DNA of 64,000 bases from Symbiodinium microadriaticum (lineage: Eukaryota > Sar > Dinophyceae > Suessiales > Symbiodiniaceae): the NCBI GenBank assembly GCA_001939145.1, contig LSRX01000513.1, forward strand, positions 62,001-126,000, given 5' to 3'. The stretch's first letter is position 1; each line of letters opens with the position of its first letter. The notes under the pieces are model-generated. The model was given only the letters and a program-made list of their open reading frames with translations, did not search any database and was not told the DNA's origin. The position numbers and the translations under genes were made by a program. This document shows, in pieces, positions 20,999 through 32,255 of the stretch.

Positions 20999-22674
20999 GA
21001 TGCATCGCGGTCGTCGGTGTGTTGGAAGTGGCGTTCGTCGTTGAAATGTCATAGGACCCATGGACATCCTGCTGAATTTGCAGTCTTTGGCAACTCAGTG
21101 CAGGGAAGCCTGCTGCGCATTGGACTTTACAAACACTTATGTCCTCCAACCCACGTCCAACCCCGAAATTTCAACATCATTTAAATTTAAAGTATTGCTC
21201 CCCATGTTTCCGGCCACAGGGGAGTCGCCATAAGCTAGGGCTTCAAGCTCCAATAACATTGAGCTGGGGCACTCGTACTGAAGGCGTAAGCCGCCCTTTC
21301 CATCCAGGGCCCCGCGGCTGCGGTAGACGTGGCGGCCGTGGACGACGTCCTCTGACCCCAGAGACCCACAGACTCCACTTTGTCTTGAGGGTTTTGGTCT
21401 GCCAATCCTTTTACAATATTGCGCTTGAATCTATTAGAAGCAAATCAGGTGGCGTTTCGGCCCGGAAGCCTGTAGAATTCATGATTTCAATTTCACCGGT
21501 CTGCCCGGTTTCACCTAAACCCAAGAAAGACCGTGTGTGCATGAATCAATAAATATAACATACCTGTATGTGGTCCAGCGTCACCCGACCCCCCGGCCCC
21601 ACCCCATGGTATCGCCCCCTACCAACCCAATCATGCTTCTCCCGCCTTACGTGGGCTGCTTGAAACCCCTCGTCCGACCGTGGTGTGGTGGTGGGTTTGG
21701 GGTCATCTAACCCCCCGTCCCCCCCTGTGGTGTGGCGTGGTGCGGTGGTGAGTGGTGGATTTAGGGTTTAGGGCTTGCACCGCACCCCCTCTGTGGTGGG
21801 TGGTGGGGTTGTTTAGGGTTTAGGTGTATAATGAGCAGCTGGGAGGCCGAAACTAAGGCCCATCCAGGTGAGTGTCGCCACTTTGGACACGTCACAAAGT
21901 TGCATAGCTTCAAAGTCACAACACTCACGAGGATCCCAGGTTCGGGGGGCCCATCCCTGCGACGGTTGGCACTTTGAGACAAAAGTGACGACCTCCACGA
22001 GGATTTCGGGTGTATACCCAGGGGGGGTGATACCATGGGGGGCCGACACGGAACAATCTATATATATATATATATACACATATGATTATATGTGTTTCTT
22101 GTTTACCATTTTCTCGCTACTATTATCGCTATAATTGCTCCTAATATTATTAGTATTACTACTATTATCGTTTACGATTATTCTGTAAACCCGACACTCT
22201 GGCTTTCGTTTACAAAGCAGGAGCTGTGAACACAGGGTAAAACACAAAGTTCTACATGCTATAGGGACTATAGGTATATAAGCCCCATAAAACTTAAGAC
22301 GTCCCGCCCATCCTCCGTCCGTCGGAAGGTTTCCGTTGCCCATCGAAACCTCAGGTCTCCGTCCATGCGGGCCATTTGGGGCCTGAAGGATGGAACAAGG
22401 GCTCCTGTAGCATAGGGCCCGATGAAGTAGACTGGGGCTGCGGGGGATATGTTGCAACATTGAAGTGTTTCAGTGTAGTATAATGAGGAAAGCTATGGAA
22501 TAGCAGTACCAAGTCCGTCTTCCCACTTGCACACTCTATCTACACGCCATGGCACGAAACGAGGCCCGGTTTGCTCCAAGCATTTTGCTCCACTAGTCGT
22601 ATAAAGACCTCCAGCACCCACAGCCCCGACACAGACTCCCAAAAAGCAAACCTTGCCTCAATGCTGCTAGTCCA
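20999..22674. other. No supported gene; TA tract and GTGGTG-rich sequence
   Basis: TA microsatellite at about 22,058-22,082. GTGGTG-rich stretch with short TTTAGGG at 21,670-21,825. The open frames at 21,139-21,552 (plus) and 22,086-22,460 (minus) show no domain. Confidence 0.45.
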
Positions 22675-22985
22675 AACCTCAAAACCCTAAACCTTACTTG
22701 CCCACTCCTAAACCCTAAACCCTACACCCGAAACCCTAAACCTTACTGACCCACTCCTAAACCCTAAACCCCATACCCTACACCCTAAACCTCACTTACC
22801 CACTCCCAAACCCCAAACCCTAAACACCCTAAACCCTAAACCTTACTTACCCACTCCTAAACCCTACACCCTACACCCTAAACCTTACTTACCCACTCCC
22901 AAACCCTAAACCCTAAACATCCTAAACCCTAAACCTTACTTACCCACTCCTAAACCCTAAACCCTACAGCCTACGAGCCCTAAGC
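22675..22985 (-). repeat. About 50-bp higher-order repeat of CCCTAAA plus CTTACTTACCCACTCC
   Basis: Six copies of a 16-base spacer, CTTACTTACCCACTCC with small variants, separated by two to four CCCTAAA heptamers. The spacing varies between about 40 and 55 bases. Confidence 0.92.
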
Positions 22986-23064
22986 TGCATCGAAGAGGCT
23001 GCACAGTGACGACTTCCGGGGGTGCGCCCTGTGCCAGGCGACAGGACTTCTTGTCAAAAGCGCT
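22986..23064. other. Unassigned spacer between oppositely oriented telomere-like arrays
   Basis: The 80 bases separate a C-rich array (left) from a G-rich array (right). Confidence 0.5.
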
Positions 23065-23180
23065 GTTGGGGGTCTTAGGGGTTTAGGGCTCTAAGGGTTT
23101 TGGGGTTTTAGGGCTTTTAAGGGTTTTAGGGTTTTAGGGTTTAGGGTTTTTAGGGTTTAGGGTTTAGGGTTTCGGGGGCT
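23065..23180 (+). repeat. Telomere-like tract, G-rich
   Basis: GGGTTTAGGGTTTTAGGG units. It faces the C-rich array that ends at 22,985. Confidence 0.9.
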
Positions 23181-23854
23181 CCCCCCCAAAAACTCAACCC
23201 CAGGACCGATGCATGAGGCTCTGGGCAGAGCACCCTGAGGCTTTCAATAGCAAGAGATATAGGGTTTAGGGTCGTTTAGGGTTCAGGGTCTAGCCGGATT
23301 GTGGCACAACATTTTGAACACAGCCTTTCCTAGACATCCCCCGCCCCTGTCAAGGTGCCTCTCCAAGTACCGAAACTCTGAAGCTTCACCCGTGCCGAGT
23401 CTTACCAAAAGCAGGCAAGCCCAGCAACAGCCTCTTAAGACCTTTGGTCAAAAACGAGCCGTTCCGCGTTTCACACCTTTTTGGGGGATGCGTTCAGACC
23501 GTGAGAGTCCCCCTCCCCCCCAGGTGGAGCAAGACCTCGGGGTCTGTAGGCGGAATACACCTAAGTCCTGATATGGATTTTACAGGGACCCTACCAAAAA
23601 CAGCAGGTGTTTTGGGTTAGATTCAAGCAGGATGCACGGCAATCGGAGGTCATGTTTTGTTGGCCCCAAACCCTAAGTCGCAGGACTATAGAGTCTACAT
23701 GGTGTGGAGGATCTCGGAGTTTGCGGGTTCGGAGTTGGCGCAGCGTTTGCAAAACAAACAATTAATTAACGGCCAGCCCAGCAGGCACAGCTGCATCTCC
23801 CAAGCCCAAAGCGCGAAAACTCGACACGACACCCTGAATAACCCGCCCCTCAAC
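23181..23854. other. No supported gene
   Basis: Short TTTAGGG runs at about 23,260-23,285. Open frames without a domain. Confidence 0.4.
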
Positions 23855-23980
23855 CCTAAACCCCCCGGCAGAGAACCCTCGTCCTCCGAACTCCGACCCT
23901 TTGCTATTGCCTGCATCTCCTCTTCCTGCACACCCGACGGCCCGGTCTCCATGGCCGCCGCAAACAGCCGAACTACTGCA
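23855..23980 (-). CDS. Possible short exon, unknown product
   Basis: I do not recognise the product. On the minus strand an acceptor-like CTTCTGCAG is followed by a frame reading RLFAAAMETGPSGVQEEEMQ and continuing AIAKGRSSEDEGSLPG. After that the frame runs into telomere-like repeat, so a real exon would have to end near 23,865 (possible donor GAG-G|GTTCTC). Acidic and small residues dominate. The codon choice looks more coding-like than the flanks, but no homology is evident. It could equally be chance. Confidence 0.25.
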
Positions 23981-24024
23981 GAAGCCCAGCCGGGCTCGGT
24001 TCCCCTTTGCGCCTACTTCCGGGG

Positions 24025-24190
24025 CCTATAGGGGCTTAGGGTAGAAGGCCTAGGGTTAGGGCTTTAGAGCTTTGAGGGCTTAGGGCTTTTTAGGCTTTAG
24101 GGATTTGGGCTTAGGGTTTTGGGGTTTGAGGGTTTAGGGGTTTATAGCTTGGGGCTTAGGGTTTGGGGGTGCGGGGTTCGGGTATAGGCC
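24025..24190 (+). repeat. Telomere-like tract, G-rich
   Basis: GGGCTTAGGG, GGGTTTTGGGG and GGGTTTAGGGG variants in tandem. Confidence 0.85.
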
Positions 24191-24832
24191 GGCACAGGGA
24201 TAAGGGCATCGCAGGGCTTGATGAGGCGATTTAGGGAGTGTAAGGCTCTGGCGAGTTTCTCGCGTACACATACTTACTAATTATAGATGTTGCTGGTCTG
24301 CTCCGCTACTCAACTCTGTCTGTTCGATGCTGCTCAGCTGGGCACAAAGGGTTGATGGGAACTCTCATGTAAACAGCCCTAAATTTCTAATCCCTAAGCC
24401 GCTAAACCCTAACCCCGAACCTCGAAACCATAAACCCTACCTGTCGCCGAAAAGACCTACCTCTTTAGGGTTCTTTATTATGGATTTTATATATAGTTCC
24501 TTAAAACGGTGGGTCTTTTCGGTTACAGGTAAACAGTGCCAGTTCAAAGGGGCCTCATCCCATGCCCGAGAAAGCCCCGTGTTGCACTCGAAACCCTTCG
24601 AGCTGTCAATACCCTAGACCCGAAACCCCTAACCCTAAAACCCCCAAACTCCCAAACCGGCGTCCATCTATAGCAGACCCTAATCTCTGGAACTCTAAAC
24701 CCCAGACCCTTAAAAGAAATCCAAAGCTTTGTTGCTGGCTGCTTTGTCCTTGCATCGTCCATGTGCCTTTGCCCTCAGGCACCAGCATGCGCCTCGGAAA
24801 CTCGTCTCCAGGATCTGGCTCTATGTTTCACG
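24191..24832. other. No supported gene; a short inverted repeat at about 24,440-24,530
   Basis: CTGTCGCCGAAAAGACC and GGTCTTTTCGGTTACAG are inverted around a ~60-base TTTAGGGTTCTTTATTATGG-containing loop, another single-copy MITE-like hairpin. Diffuse C-rich telomere-like words lie at 24,390-24,440 and 24,615-24,715. Confidence 0.55.
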
Positions 24833-24922
24833 CATGGGCCCCTAAGTAGTTCCTTTTTATGGTTTATATGTAGAATCCTATAAGGTAATCCCCAAAAGGA
24901 ACTACTCAGGGGCCTATGGGTA
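24833..24922. mobile_element. MITE-like element, family C
   Basis: Arms CATGGGCCCCTAAGTAG and CTACTCAGGGGCCTATGG, extended by TTCCTTTTTA / CAAAAGGAA. The centre contains TAGAATCCTATAAGG. Two further copies lie at 31.2 and 31.8 kb. Confidence 0.88.
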
Positions 24923-25439
24923 GTTCATAAAGGGCTAATTCTGAGGGTGTTCTAAGTTCTATAACCGGTAACTTACGTTTCGGGTGCATAAAGAGCCAGG
25001 TTCTTAACTGTGGGTCCTCGTGTTGGGGTGTCGTGCATTAGGGTCCTGGATCTTCGAGAAAGTCCCTCATCCTCTTCCGTCGTTCCTGCCGTCCCTTTTG
25101 GTAGCTTAAGCTGGGGTTTATGGCTCAAGGGCCTCAGAAGGTTTGAAGGTTTAGATCAGACGAACATCTATGGAATCTGGCTCGTCTTCCGTCGGGCACT
25201 TTGGGCAGGTGTCTGCAAAACCGTCTCTTGCATCACACAGGACCATCGTGAACGCTACACCTGTGGACGTGAACCTACATTTAAAATAACTACGTCCGTG
25301 CAAATGATGAGAGATCTCTTGGCTTAGATGCCGCGCACTAGGCTGGGCCAGGTCATATCCCATATCAGATTGCGTTGCCGCGTCTGGCACTGCACTGTGT
25401 TGATCTGCACTAGCTGTGGGGGTGGGGCTGGGGTTGGGG
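24923..25439. other. No supported gene
   Basis: Frames here are extensions of the adjacent GAT array. No domain seen. Confidence 0.4.
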
Positions 25440-25490
<51 letters not shown>

Positions 25491-25680
25491 CTGATGATGA
25501 TGATGTTGATGATGACGATGATGATCATGATGATGATACTGCTGATGATGATGGTGTTGACGATGAACATGGTGATGGTGATGATGATGATGATGATGAT
25601 GATGTTGCTGATGATGATGATGATGATGAAGAAGAAGAAGATGATGATGGTGATGAGGATGAGGATGATGATGGTACGAT
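25440..25680. repeat. Large (GAT)n array with variants
   Basis: About 80 GAT/GAC/GTT/GAA triplets. It translates to poly-Asp, poly-Met, poly-His or poly-Ile depending on frame, which explains the long open frames over it. Confidence 0.95.
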
Positions 25681-26420
25681 GACGCAGTGGTGCTGGCGTT
25701 ACCTGTGCTGCTGGCCATGGTAGTGATCCTGGCGATGATGATGCTGTTGATGGCGATGAAGCTGACCGTGACGGGTATACGGTATACGGCAGAAGTATAT
25801 AAGGCTGATTGGGATGAGGATGTCGGCCCAAAGAGACCAACATTGAAGCCTGCTAGAACTGTGTATGATTTGGCCGGGCGGCTGCGTTGTCAGAACATAG
25901 CTGGCGCCAAACGTGGATGCAGCTAGTCCTGTCTACTCTTCGCACATGGTCAACTGCGTCCCTTCTAACACTCTTCTTGCCAAGGTTGAGGATCTCACAC
26001 TAAACAGAAGCAGAGCCCAAGAGTCGTTGAAGCCAAAGAAATGCGTCTCGGAATGCAGCGAAGAAGAAATTCACAGTCAATGAAAGCTGCATCCTCAACT
26101 CTACAGTAACTGCATTCTACGTTCGCTTTCGCCTACATGAGATATCCTTCCCTGCACCCTAGGGTATTAACCCTAAGCTGTAAAATCCCCTAAACCGAAA
26201 GCCTGCGAAGTGATGATTTCAACGAAGGGCTTTACATACCACAGGAGCCTGACTCTTACAAAAGATCTAGTTGTATATGAGAATATAAGTATCCGAAGCA
26301 GCCCTAAACTATTCCGATCCCCGTATATTATGCCCTAAACCCTACACCCTAAACCGCAGTACATGCACCATGAGACAAGCCCGAGCTTAAGGACTCCAAC
26401 CAATCAGAGAGAACGTTACT
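25681..26420. other. No supported gene
   Basis: Open frames at 25,687-25,926 carry no recognisable domain. Short CCCTAAACC at 26,335-26,355. Confidence 0.4.
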
Positions 26421-26528
26421 TACCTACAGTCTCCATTGCAATTCATGTTTTGGGTTCCCTATTTAGGATCCTATATATAAAATTGGTTAAACCAAAAAAA
26501 GGAACTGCAATGGGGACTATTATAGGTA
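26421..26528. mobile_element. MITE-like element, family B
   Basis: TACCTACAGTCTCCATTGCA and TGGGGACTATTATAGGTA arms. The centre GGATCCTATATATAAAATTGG continues into TTAAACC. TA flanks both ends. Confidence 0.85.
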
Positions 26529-26603
26529 TGGCTTAGTGGCTAGAGATTGCAGGCTTACGAAGACCATGCGGCAATGCCTGATTCTGATGTGAGAAACATA
26601 CTG

Positions 26604-26700
26604 TTGGGGCCTTGCTAATTAGTACAGAGTTTGGGGGATACTATACTATAACTATAATAAGGAACCCTCCCAAATTGCATGTGTAATTTATTTAGGCTCC
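26604..26700 (+). mobile_element. MITE-like element, family A
   Basis: TTGGGGCCTTGCTAATTAG start, ACTATACTATAACTATAATA core followed by AGGAACCC, and GTAATTTATTTAGGCTCC end. Confidence 0.8.
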
Positions 26701-26829
26701 GGAGTCAAAGAGCAGAAATGCTTCGCACGTGAATAATCGGTCGGTCCTCTCAAAGCTACAGCTCCACAGGGGTCACAAGACAATGATTGCAGCAAAGCAC
26801 TGTGGAACGCAGTAGGCCCGCTCGCCACC

Positions 26830-27065
26830 CTTCACCCTCAAGCCCTAAACCCTAAACCCGAAACCCTGAACCCAAAGCTCTGGACTCTGAACCCAGCTCA
26901 AACCCCTTCCGAAAAACCCTAAATCCAAACCATAAGCTTTAAACTTTAAGCCATTAAGGCCGCCCTTCCAAGAATGAACCTTATAGAACCCCCTACAGAT
27001 CCCTTTAAGGACTCTTATAGAACCCCCTAGAGATCCCTTTAAGGGCGCTTACAGAACCCCACCGT
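26830..27065. repeat. C-rich telomere-like words and a 39-bp tandem repeat
   Basis: CCCTAAACC variants at 26,838-26,960. Then a unit combining TTATAGAACCCCCTA and GATCCCTTTAAGG occurs twice plus a partial at about 26,985-27,060. Confidence 0.75.
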
Positions 27066-27119
27066 CCTCCTGGGAATGGGATCGGGGGGGCAGTGAAGGT
27101 TCCGAGCGAGCCTGTGGAA

Positions 27120-27375
27120 GATGAGGGTTTGGGGTTTAGGGTTTAGGGTTTAGGGCGTGGGGGCCCCTAGAAGCAAGGGCTACTTTATGGCTTAGGGTTT
27201 TAGGGTTTCTATGATTGATGGTTTAGGGTTTAGGGTTTCTATAGTTGATGGTTTAGGGTTTAGGGTTTCTATAAGTGCTACTAAACGGGTTAAAATAAGG
27301 GTTTCCAGGGTTTTAGGATTTAGGATCTTTAGGCTTTAGGGCTTCGGGTGTAAGGTTCAGAGGCTCCGGTCTAGG
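27120..27375 (+). repeat. Telomere-like tract with a ~34-bp GTTTCTATAGTTGATG unit
   Basis: GGTTTAGGGTTTAGGG is interrupted three times by TTTCTATNNTTGATGG (about 27,203-27,272). It then continues as degenerate G-rich heptamers. Confidence 0.88.
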
Positions 27376-27399
27376 GTTCAAGGGTTTAGGGTTGGAGGC

Positions 27400-27597
27400 A
27401 TAGGCCTTTGGACGATCGACGAGCTTGCAATTCGCGTGGTTCTCTGGATTAAGATTTCGGATTGCACGCTCGTCGGGCTGCAAGGCTTGAAGCCTCGGGA
27501 GTTGTCGCCTTAGTCTTCTGGAGATCACGGATGCTGAGTCAAGACATAAACGTTGTAGCCACTCTCTAGAAGCCATATCCCCCAAGCTAAAGCCCAC
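27400..27597 (-). CDS. Possible exon, unknown product
   Basis: Unrecognised product. On the minus strand the frame from 27,597 reads MGFSLGDMASREWLQRLCLD and then SASVISRRLRRQLPRLQALQ before continuing PDERAIRNLNPENHANCKLV. It is amphipathic, Arg/Leu-rich and free of repeat bias. Beyond about 27,400 the same frame is translated telomere-like repeat (Asn-Pro-Lys-Pro-Leu). A true exon would have to stop before that. No splice site is decisive. It could be a chance open frame. Confidence 0.25.
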
Positions 27598-29112
27598 AGG
27601 GCTTTAAGTGAACAGCCTGCCAGGAGAAGACTAACTATGAGAGCTGCACTGCTAAGTCGTGCGAGCACCACGCGACCTCTGATTGAAACTTAGTCATATC
27701 AGGAAATGCCGTGGGAGTCCACTGACGATAGAGAATCGAGAAGCACCAGCCCTGCCTCCATCGTCCACTGCATGTGCTGATACATGTCACACCGAAAGAG
27801 GTGCTGCAAGAATTCTTCTTTTTGCCAAAGCACATGTTTGCCTATACTACTATTTGCTGACAATACAGTGATAGTTATTCAATATTGTTAAACTGCCAAA
27901 AAGCCAACATTACCCACCGAAAGGCTCATGTCAATATAGGTACCTCAGCGCCGTTGGCTTGTTGTGTCTACAGACTTGCAATTCACTTGCTTCTGCAAAC
28001 CATTCTGGTCATACGTCAAGCTTCAAGTGTCTGCGTTGCACACAGTGGGATAATGTAGGAACCTGATCAAGAAACCCAAGCCCTACAACCCCAAAGTATA
28101 TAGGATGCATACAAAGAGCACTGAAACAGACCCGAGGTTTCTGAAGCAGGTTCCCAGGGTAAGCAAAACGGATTGCGAGGACTTTCCAGAGACTGTCTGT
28201 CCGGCCCAGCTAGACTCAAAACTCCTCAGCCGACCCTCTGACCTTGTGCGGCGTTGGCAAGGGGTCGGTGACGCCACGCACCTTAGGGTTTGGGGGTTTG
28301 GGGGGTTAAGGAGTTTAGGGCTTTAGGAACTTTAGTGGCCAATGCTTTTTTCCTCGGAAGCATCGCTTCCTCGTTCATCGCTCTTGATATACAAGTAACT
28401 ATACAAAGGCTTATGATAGTCGCAGAGTAGCCGGGTTGAGGCTAAGATGACCCGATTCGCGTGTAGCACAGAACCATTTAATTCGAAGAGCTATGCGAGT
28501 TTAAAGGTTAACTTTGCGTTTCTTCAGAGCCCTATGCTGCGGCCTCTTTGGGTGGCGGTATCAAGTCATGTTTTTGCTTCAGGGTTTGGGGGTATACACA
28601 CTGCGCAACCATGATCCCTAAGGCTGCATCCTTTGCTGGTCAGCAATGATGCGATGCTTCATGTCATGGGCCCCTAAACCCTAAACCCGATAGCCCTAAA
28701 CCCAGAGCTCCGTACATCAAGGATCCTTTTCCTCTTGTTTCTGTATTACGGCTCCTTTGTAATTCTGAAACTCCCAGGCAGAGCCGATAGATCGTATGAA
28801 GATTCAATCCCTAAACCCCCAAACCCTAAACCCATTTCATGCAAATCCGACAGCTAGAGGTTAATGAACGGATGCGACACGCGCGCGCGCGGGGATCAGG
28901 GCTGCAGAGATCGCTGACTGTTTAGAGGCTCTGCAGAAGAACGCGAACCTCCTGGGCCCAGGGGTAGTTCTCGCCTTATCATGCCGAATTGTCTACGACC
29001 CTGAATTGGTGATGTTGATTGCTCGCTTGCTGGCTTGCTAGAATTCGACATCATTCACCCTAAACCCTGTAAACGTCTTAAAGACTGATGAATGATGAAG
29101 ATGGTTTAACAC
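27598..29112. other. No supported gene; one plus frame slightly coding-like
   Basis: The plus frame at about 28,120-28,270 (segment LDSKLLSRPSDLVRRWQG) is free of repeat but has no recognisable family. TTTAGGG-like words at 28,285-28,325. A (CG)n run at about 28,880-28,892. Confidence 0.4.
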
Positions 29113-29162
29113 CGGGGCCTTGCTAATTAGAGCAGGGTTTCGAGAGATTCTCTAGTAGTCAT
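29113..29162 (+). mobile_element. MITE-like element, family A, left-end fragment
   Basis: CGGGGCCTTGCTAATTAGAG and GGGTTTCGAGAGATTC match only the left third of the family plan. Confidence 0.55.
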
Positions 29163-29540
29163 TCAGAACGGTATGGTAAATCCGCATCGCAACCAAGGGC
29201 CTCCTCATCTGCAAGGAATCTGCCAGTCCCAGAGAAACCCTGAACCCCCAAACACCAAATAACACTAAAACCCTAAACTCTAAAATCTTAAGACCCTAAA
29301 CTCTGAACGCCAGAGCACCGAAGCTCCAAAGACATCATGTCAACGAAATCAGACACCTTTCTTCTAGGACATCAGCCGATGATAAGCCCTGAACTAACCG
29401 AAAAACACCTACAGCTCAGTTCCATGGATCCACCCTGATACAAGTCTACAAGACTTGCATCGGGAGCAGCAGACCGTTCAATCCCCAACCAACGAGCTTA
29501 CTATCTACCTGTTCGGAGCGTGGGCTGCAATTCACGAAGC
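29163..29540. other. No supported gene
   Basis: C-rich words AACCCTGAACCCCC and CCCTAAACTC at 29,235-29,310. No coding signal. Confidence 0.45.
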
Positions 29541-29826
29541 GATTATGGATTTAGGGTTCACGGTTTAGGCTTTCGGGTTTATGGTTTAGGGTTTATGGTC
29601 CTTATTGTTTAGGGTTATGCCCCATCCACAACCGGAATGGTCCTTAAGCCTGTATGTTCTATTCACAGCCGCGCAGCGTATTGAGTGCCGGAAAAGACTG
29701 TGGACGGGGAGCCGGATGACACGACCTGCTCCTGTCGAAACTTACAATGTTCAGGGGTTTAGGGTTTGGGGTTTAGGGTTTGGGGTTTAGGGTTTAGGGT
29801 TTTGGGTTCAGGGTTTAGGGTTAATG
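29541..29826 (+). repeat. Telomere-like tracts, G-rich
   Basis: GGGTTTATGGTTTAGGG near 29,548-29,615, then nearly regular GGGTTTGGGGTTTAGGG from 29,755 to 29,823. Confidence 0.85.
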
Positions 29827-31194
29827 TCGTTCAGGATTGGAACTCGCGCTGGTAACCCTGATCCTTAAGCCCTATCCCTTCCCCACATGTCTCGCACTTC
29901 TCGGCATTTCTTTTCAAACTCCCGATGGCTCCAGGCTTGTGGCGTGACGTAGCGCCAGAATGCTCAAACGCATGCAAGCAACAATATACCTCTGAACAAA
30001 TTCCAGACCCTGTCACGAACACGGGCGCCTAAATTTGCCTAAATACTGGGAATAGGCGATTGGTGCACATCATAGAACAAGCCTCGAGATGACGGGCATA
30101 AGAAGACTGAAAATAACAACAGTAAGAAGAAGTATCGAAATTATAACAGGAAGACTACTAATGATACAAACAATCAAGAAGTACAATAATCATCATAGTA
30201 GTAATCTCAGAGCTTGGCTTTGGAGATGTAGGCATCTTGCTTCGGGTGTACTACAGGGTTCAGAGTTCAGGGTTTAAGGGTTTAATTAGGGCTTACTGAC
30301 GCGTAAACCCTGGTCGGGGATTGCGGTTGAGTGTTGCTCCAGGCTCACAGCCTTGACCCGACTTGGATAAGGTTTCGCGATTAGGGTTTTGGGCCTGCGC
30401 GATGTTGGAGCAGTGAGGGCACTTCGACATGATGCAAGTATCAGGGTCTGAGTAACACTCCAGGAAGGCTGAGGGCACTTGGCAAGATGGGGTTCGGTCC
30501 CAAGCCCTAAACCCTACACCCCTAAGAAAACCTTAAATCCAAACCTGAGCCCAATCTCTGCAGCTATCGCTGGCATGGGCATGTGCCGAACAACCCTTAA
30601 CCTCAGACCGATCCTGCAGAATTATTCGTAATGTAGCAGTAGCAATATAATAATAGCAAAAAGAGTAACATAGTAATGCTATCCCTTATTGTTTTTCTTG
30701 TAGCTACGGTACAACATGCCCAAATATTTCTTGAATGGGGTACTTACAAGTAGGGCTCTGTGCATAAGGTACAGCTATAGTATGTTTTAAGTCTTTCAAC
30801 AGCCTGCTTTAGGAAAGTGCTCATAACTTTGCGCATGCGCAACTCTGAACCCTGACAACTTTAAGGAAACCCTTAAAAGAATCCTTAACGAGAACCCTTA
30901 AAGGAACTCTTAAAACCTGGACAGTATATTTATACAAACCGTTTCAAGCCCTGCAACCGTCGGAGACCAAACCCTAAACCCGAAAGCCTACATCCCGAAA
31001 CTCGAAACCCCAAAACCCTGATAGTGATTGTCGCAGTACTTCTTATACCGACGCTGAAAGGAACGCATGAGCCCCAAGCCCCAAACCTCCAAGCACCCGG
31101 CCTCGCTATGAACATCAGCCTCATTGGGTGGAGCCTGGGTTCTCGATTAAAGTCTTACTAAAAACCCTTAAACCCTAAACTCTAATGTAGTATA
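29827..31194. other. No supported gene
   Basis: Degenerate heptamers near 30,255-30,300, 30,500-30,545 and 30,965-31,020. A short AACCCTTAAAGGAA repeat at 30,860-30,920. No gene. Confidence 0.45.
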
Positions 31195-31288
31195 TACCCA
31201 TGGGCCCCGAAGTAGTTCCGTTTTATGATTTATGTTTAGAATCCTATAAGGTAATCCCAAAACGGAACTACTTAGGGGCCTATGGGTA
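31195..31288. mobile_element. MITE-like element, family C, with matched arm change
   Basis: Arms TACCCATGGGCCCCGAAGTAG and CTACTTAGGGGCCTATGGGTA. Compared with other copies, TTCCTTTTT has become TTCCGTTTT on the left and AAAAAGGAA has become AAAACGGAA on the right, so the pairing is kept. Confidence 0.9.
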
Positions 31289-31786
31289 GATACCATAATA
31301 GGGATCTCTTGCGAATCATGGCGTTTTCTCACTATAGTAACTTAAAGTCAAGTCCCCAAACCCCAAGCCTTTATACAACCCTTACAGGAACCCTAGAAGG
31401 TGGTAACGTAAACAACGTCCTGTAGCGCCAAACCCTTCCAGAACCCTGGTCGGAAGCCTAAAATATGGTAACATGGTAAGGTCTAGGGTTTAGGGTTTAG
31501 GGTGGGGAACATTGAAATAAGTTCCTGAACAAGGGCTCGGTAACACGGTAGAGTTTTACCAGCTCCAAGACCATCAGGAAGGCTGCCTGCAGGGCTCTGT
31601 TCAAGAGTTTAAGGGCTCCGTTAGGGGATCAAGAGAAAGATTTTGTAAGGGGGTCTATGCGGGTTTTGGCTTTTGGGTTTATATAGAAGCGATTAGGGCT
31701 TGGAAGGGCTTGCTGGCGCTTGAGGTTTGGATCGAAAAACTTAAGGCTTAGGGTTTAGGGTTTCGAACGGTTTAGAGTTCAGAGTA
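31289..31786. other. Spacer between two family-C elements; telomere-like words
   Basis: TTTAGGGTTTAGGG at 31,485-31,502 and 31,748-31,765. No gene. Confidence 0.5.
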
Positions 31787-31880
31787 TACCCATAGGCCCC
31801 TAAGTAGTTCCTTTTTGGGATGACCTTATAGGATTCTAAACATAAATCATAAAGAGGAACTACTCAGGGGCCTATGAGTA
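31787..31880. mobile_element. MITE-like element, family C, reverse orientation
   Basis: TACCCATAGGCCCCTAAGTAG and CTACTCAGGGGCCTATGAGTA arms. The centre CTTATAGGATTCTAAAC is the reverse complement of the centre at 31,195-31,288. Confidence 0.9.
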
Positions 31881-32039
31881 TAGAGACCAAGAAGGTTACG
31901 ATTGGGAGTTCGGGCTTTCGGCTTCTTAAAGTTCAAGTCTCAAAAGCTTCCTCTACCTCAACTAACCTATCTTTTTACGGACTTGCACAAGGAAATCACA
32001 AGGAGGAGCCCTATACAGCAGATTCATACGGGTGAGGGA

Positions 32040-32255
32040 GTTAAACCCTAAGCCTAAACCCTGTAACCCCTAAACCCCTAAACCACCTATACCCCCAGAA
32101 ACCCTAAACCCCTAAACCCTAAAACCCAAAAACCTCCAAAACCCCTAAACTTTCAAAGCCTAAAAAACCCTCAGGTCATGAAAGGAGTCCCTAAAGCCTC
32201 AGGTCATTAAAGGAGTCCCTAAAGCCTTCCTTTTATTAAGGGAGTCCCTACAGCG
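32040..32255 (-). repeat. C-rich telomere-like tract, then a 34-bp tandem repeat
   Basis: CCCTAAACCCCTAAACC-type units from 32,042 to 32,160. They are followed by three copies of a unit containing TCAGGTCATNAAAGGAGTC and CCTAAAGCC (about 32,168-32,250). Confidence 0.85.

Noticed and set aside
22675..22985. Possible CRISPR-like array (regular spacer and repeat)
   Set aside because: Both repeat and spacer parts are conserved and telomere-derived, in a eukaryotic context. It is a satellite-type higher-order repeat, not CRISPR.
25151..25843. 230-residue minus ORF and poly-Asp plus ORF
   Set aside because: Both are generated by the GAT triplet array, which stays open in all frames.
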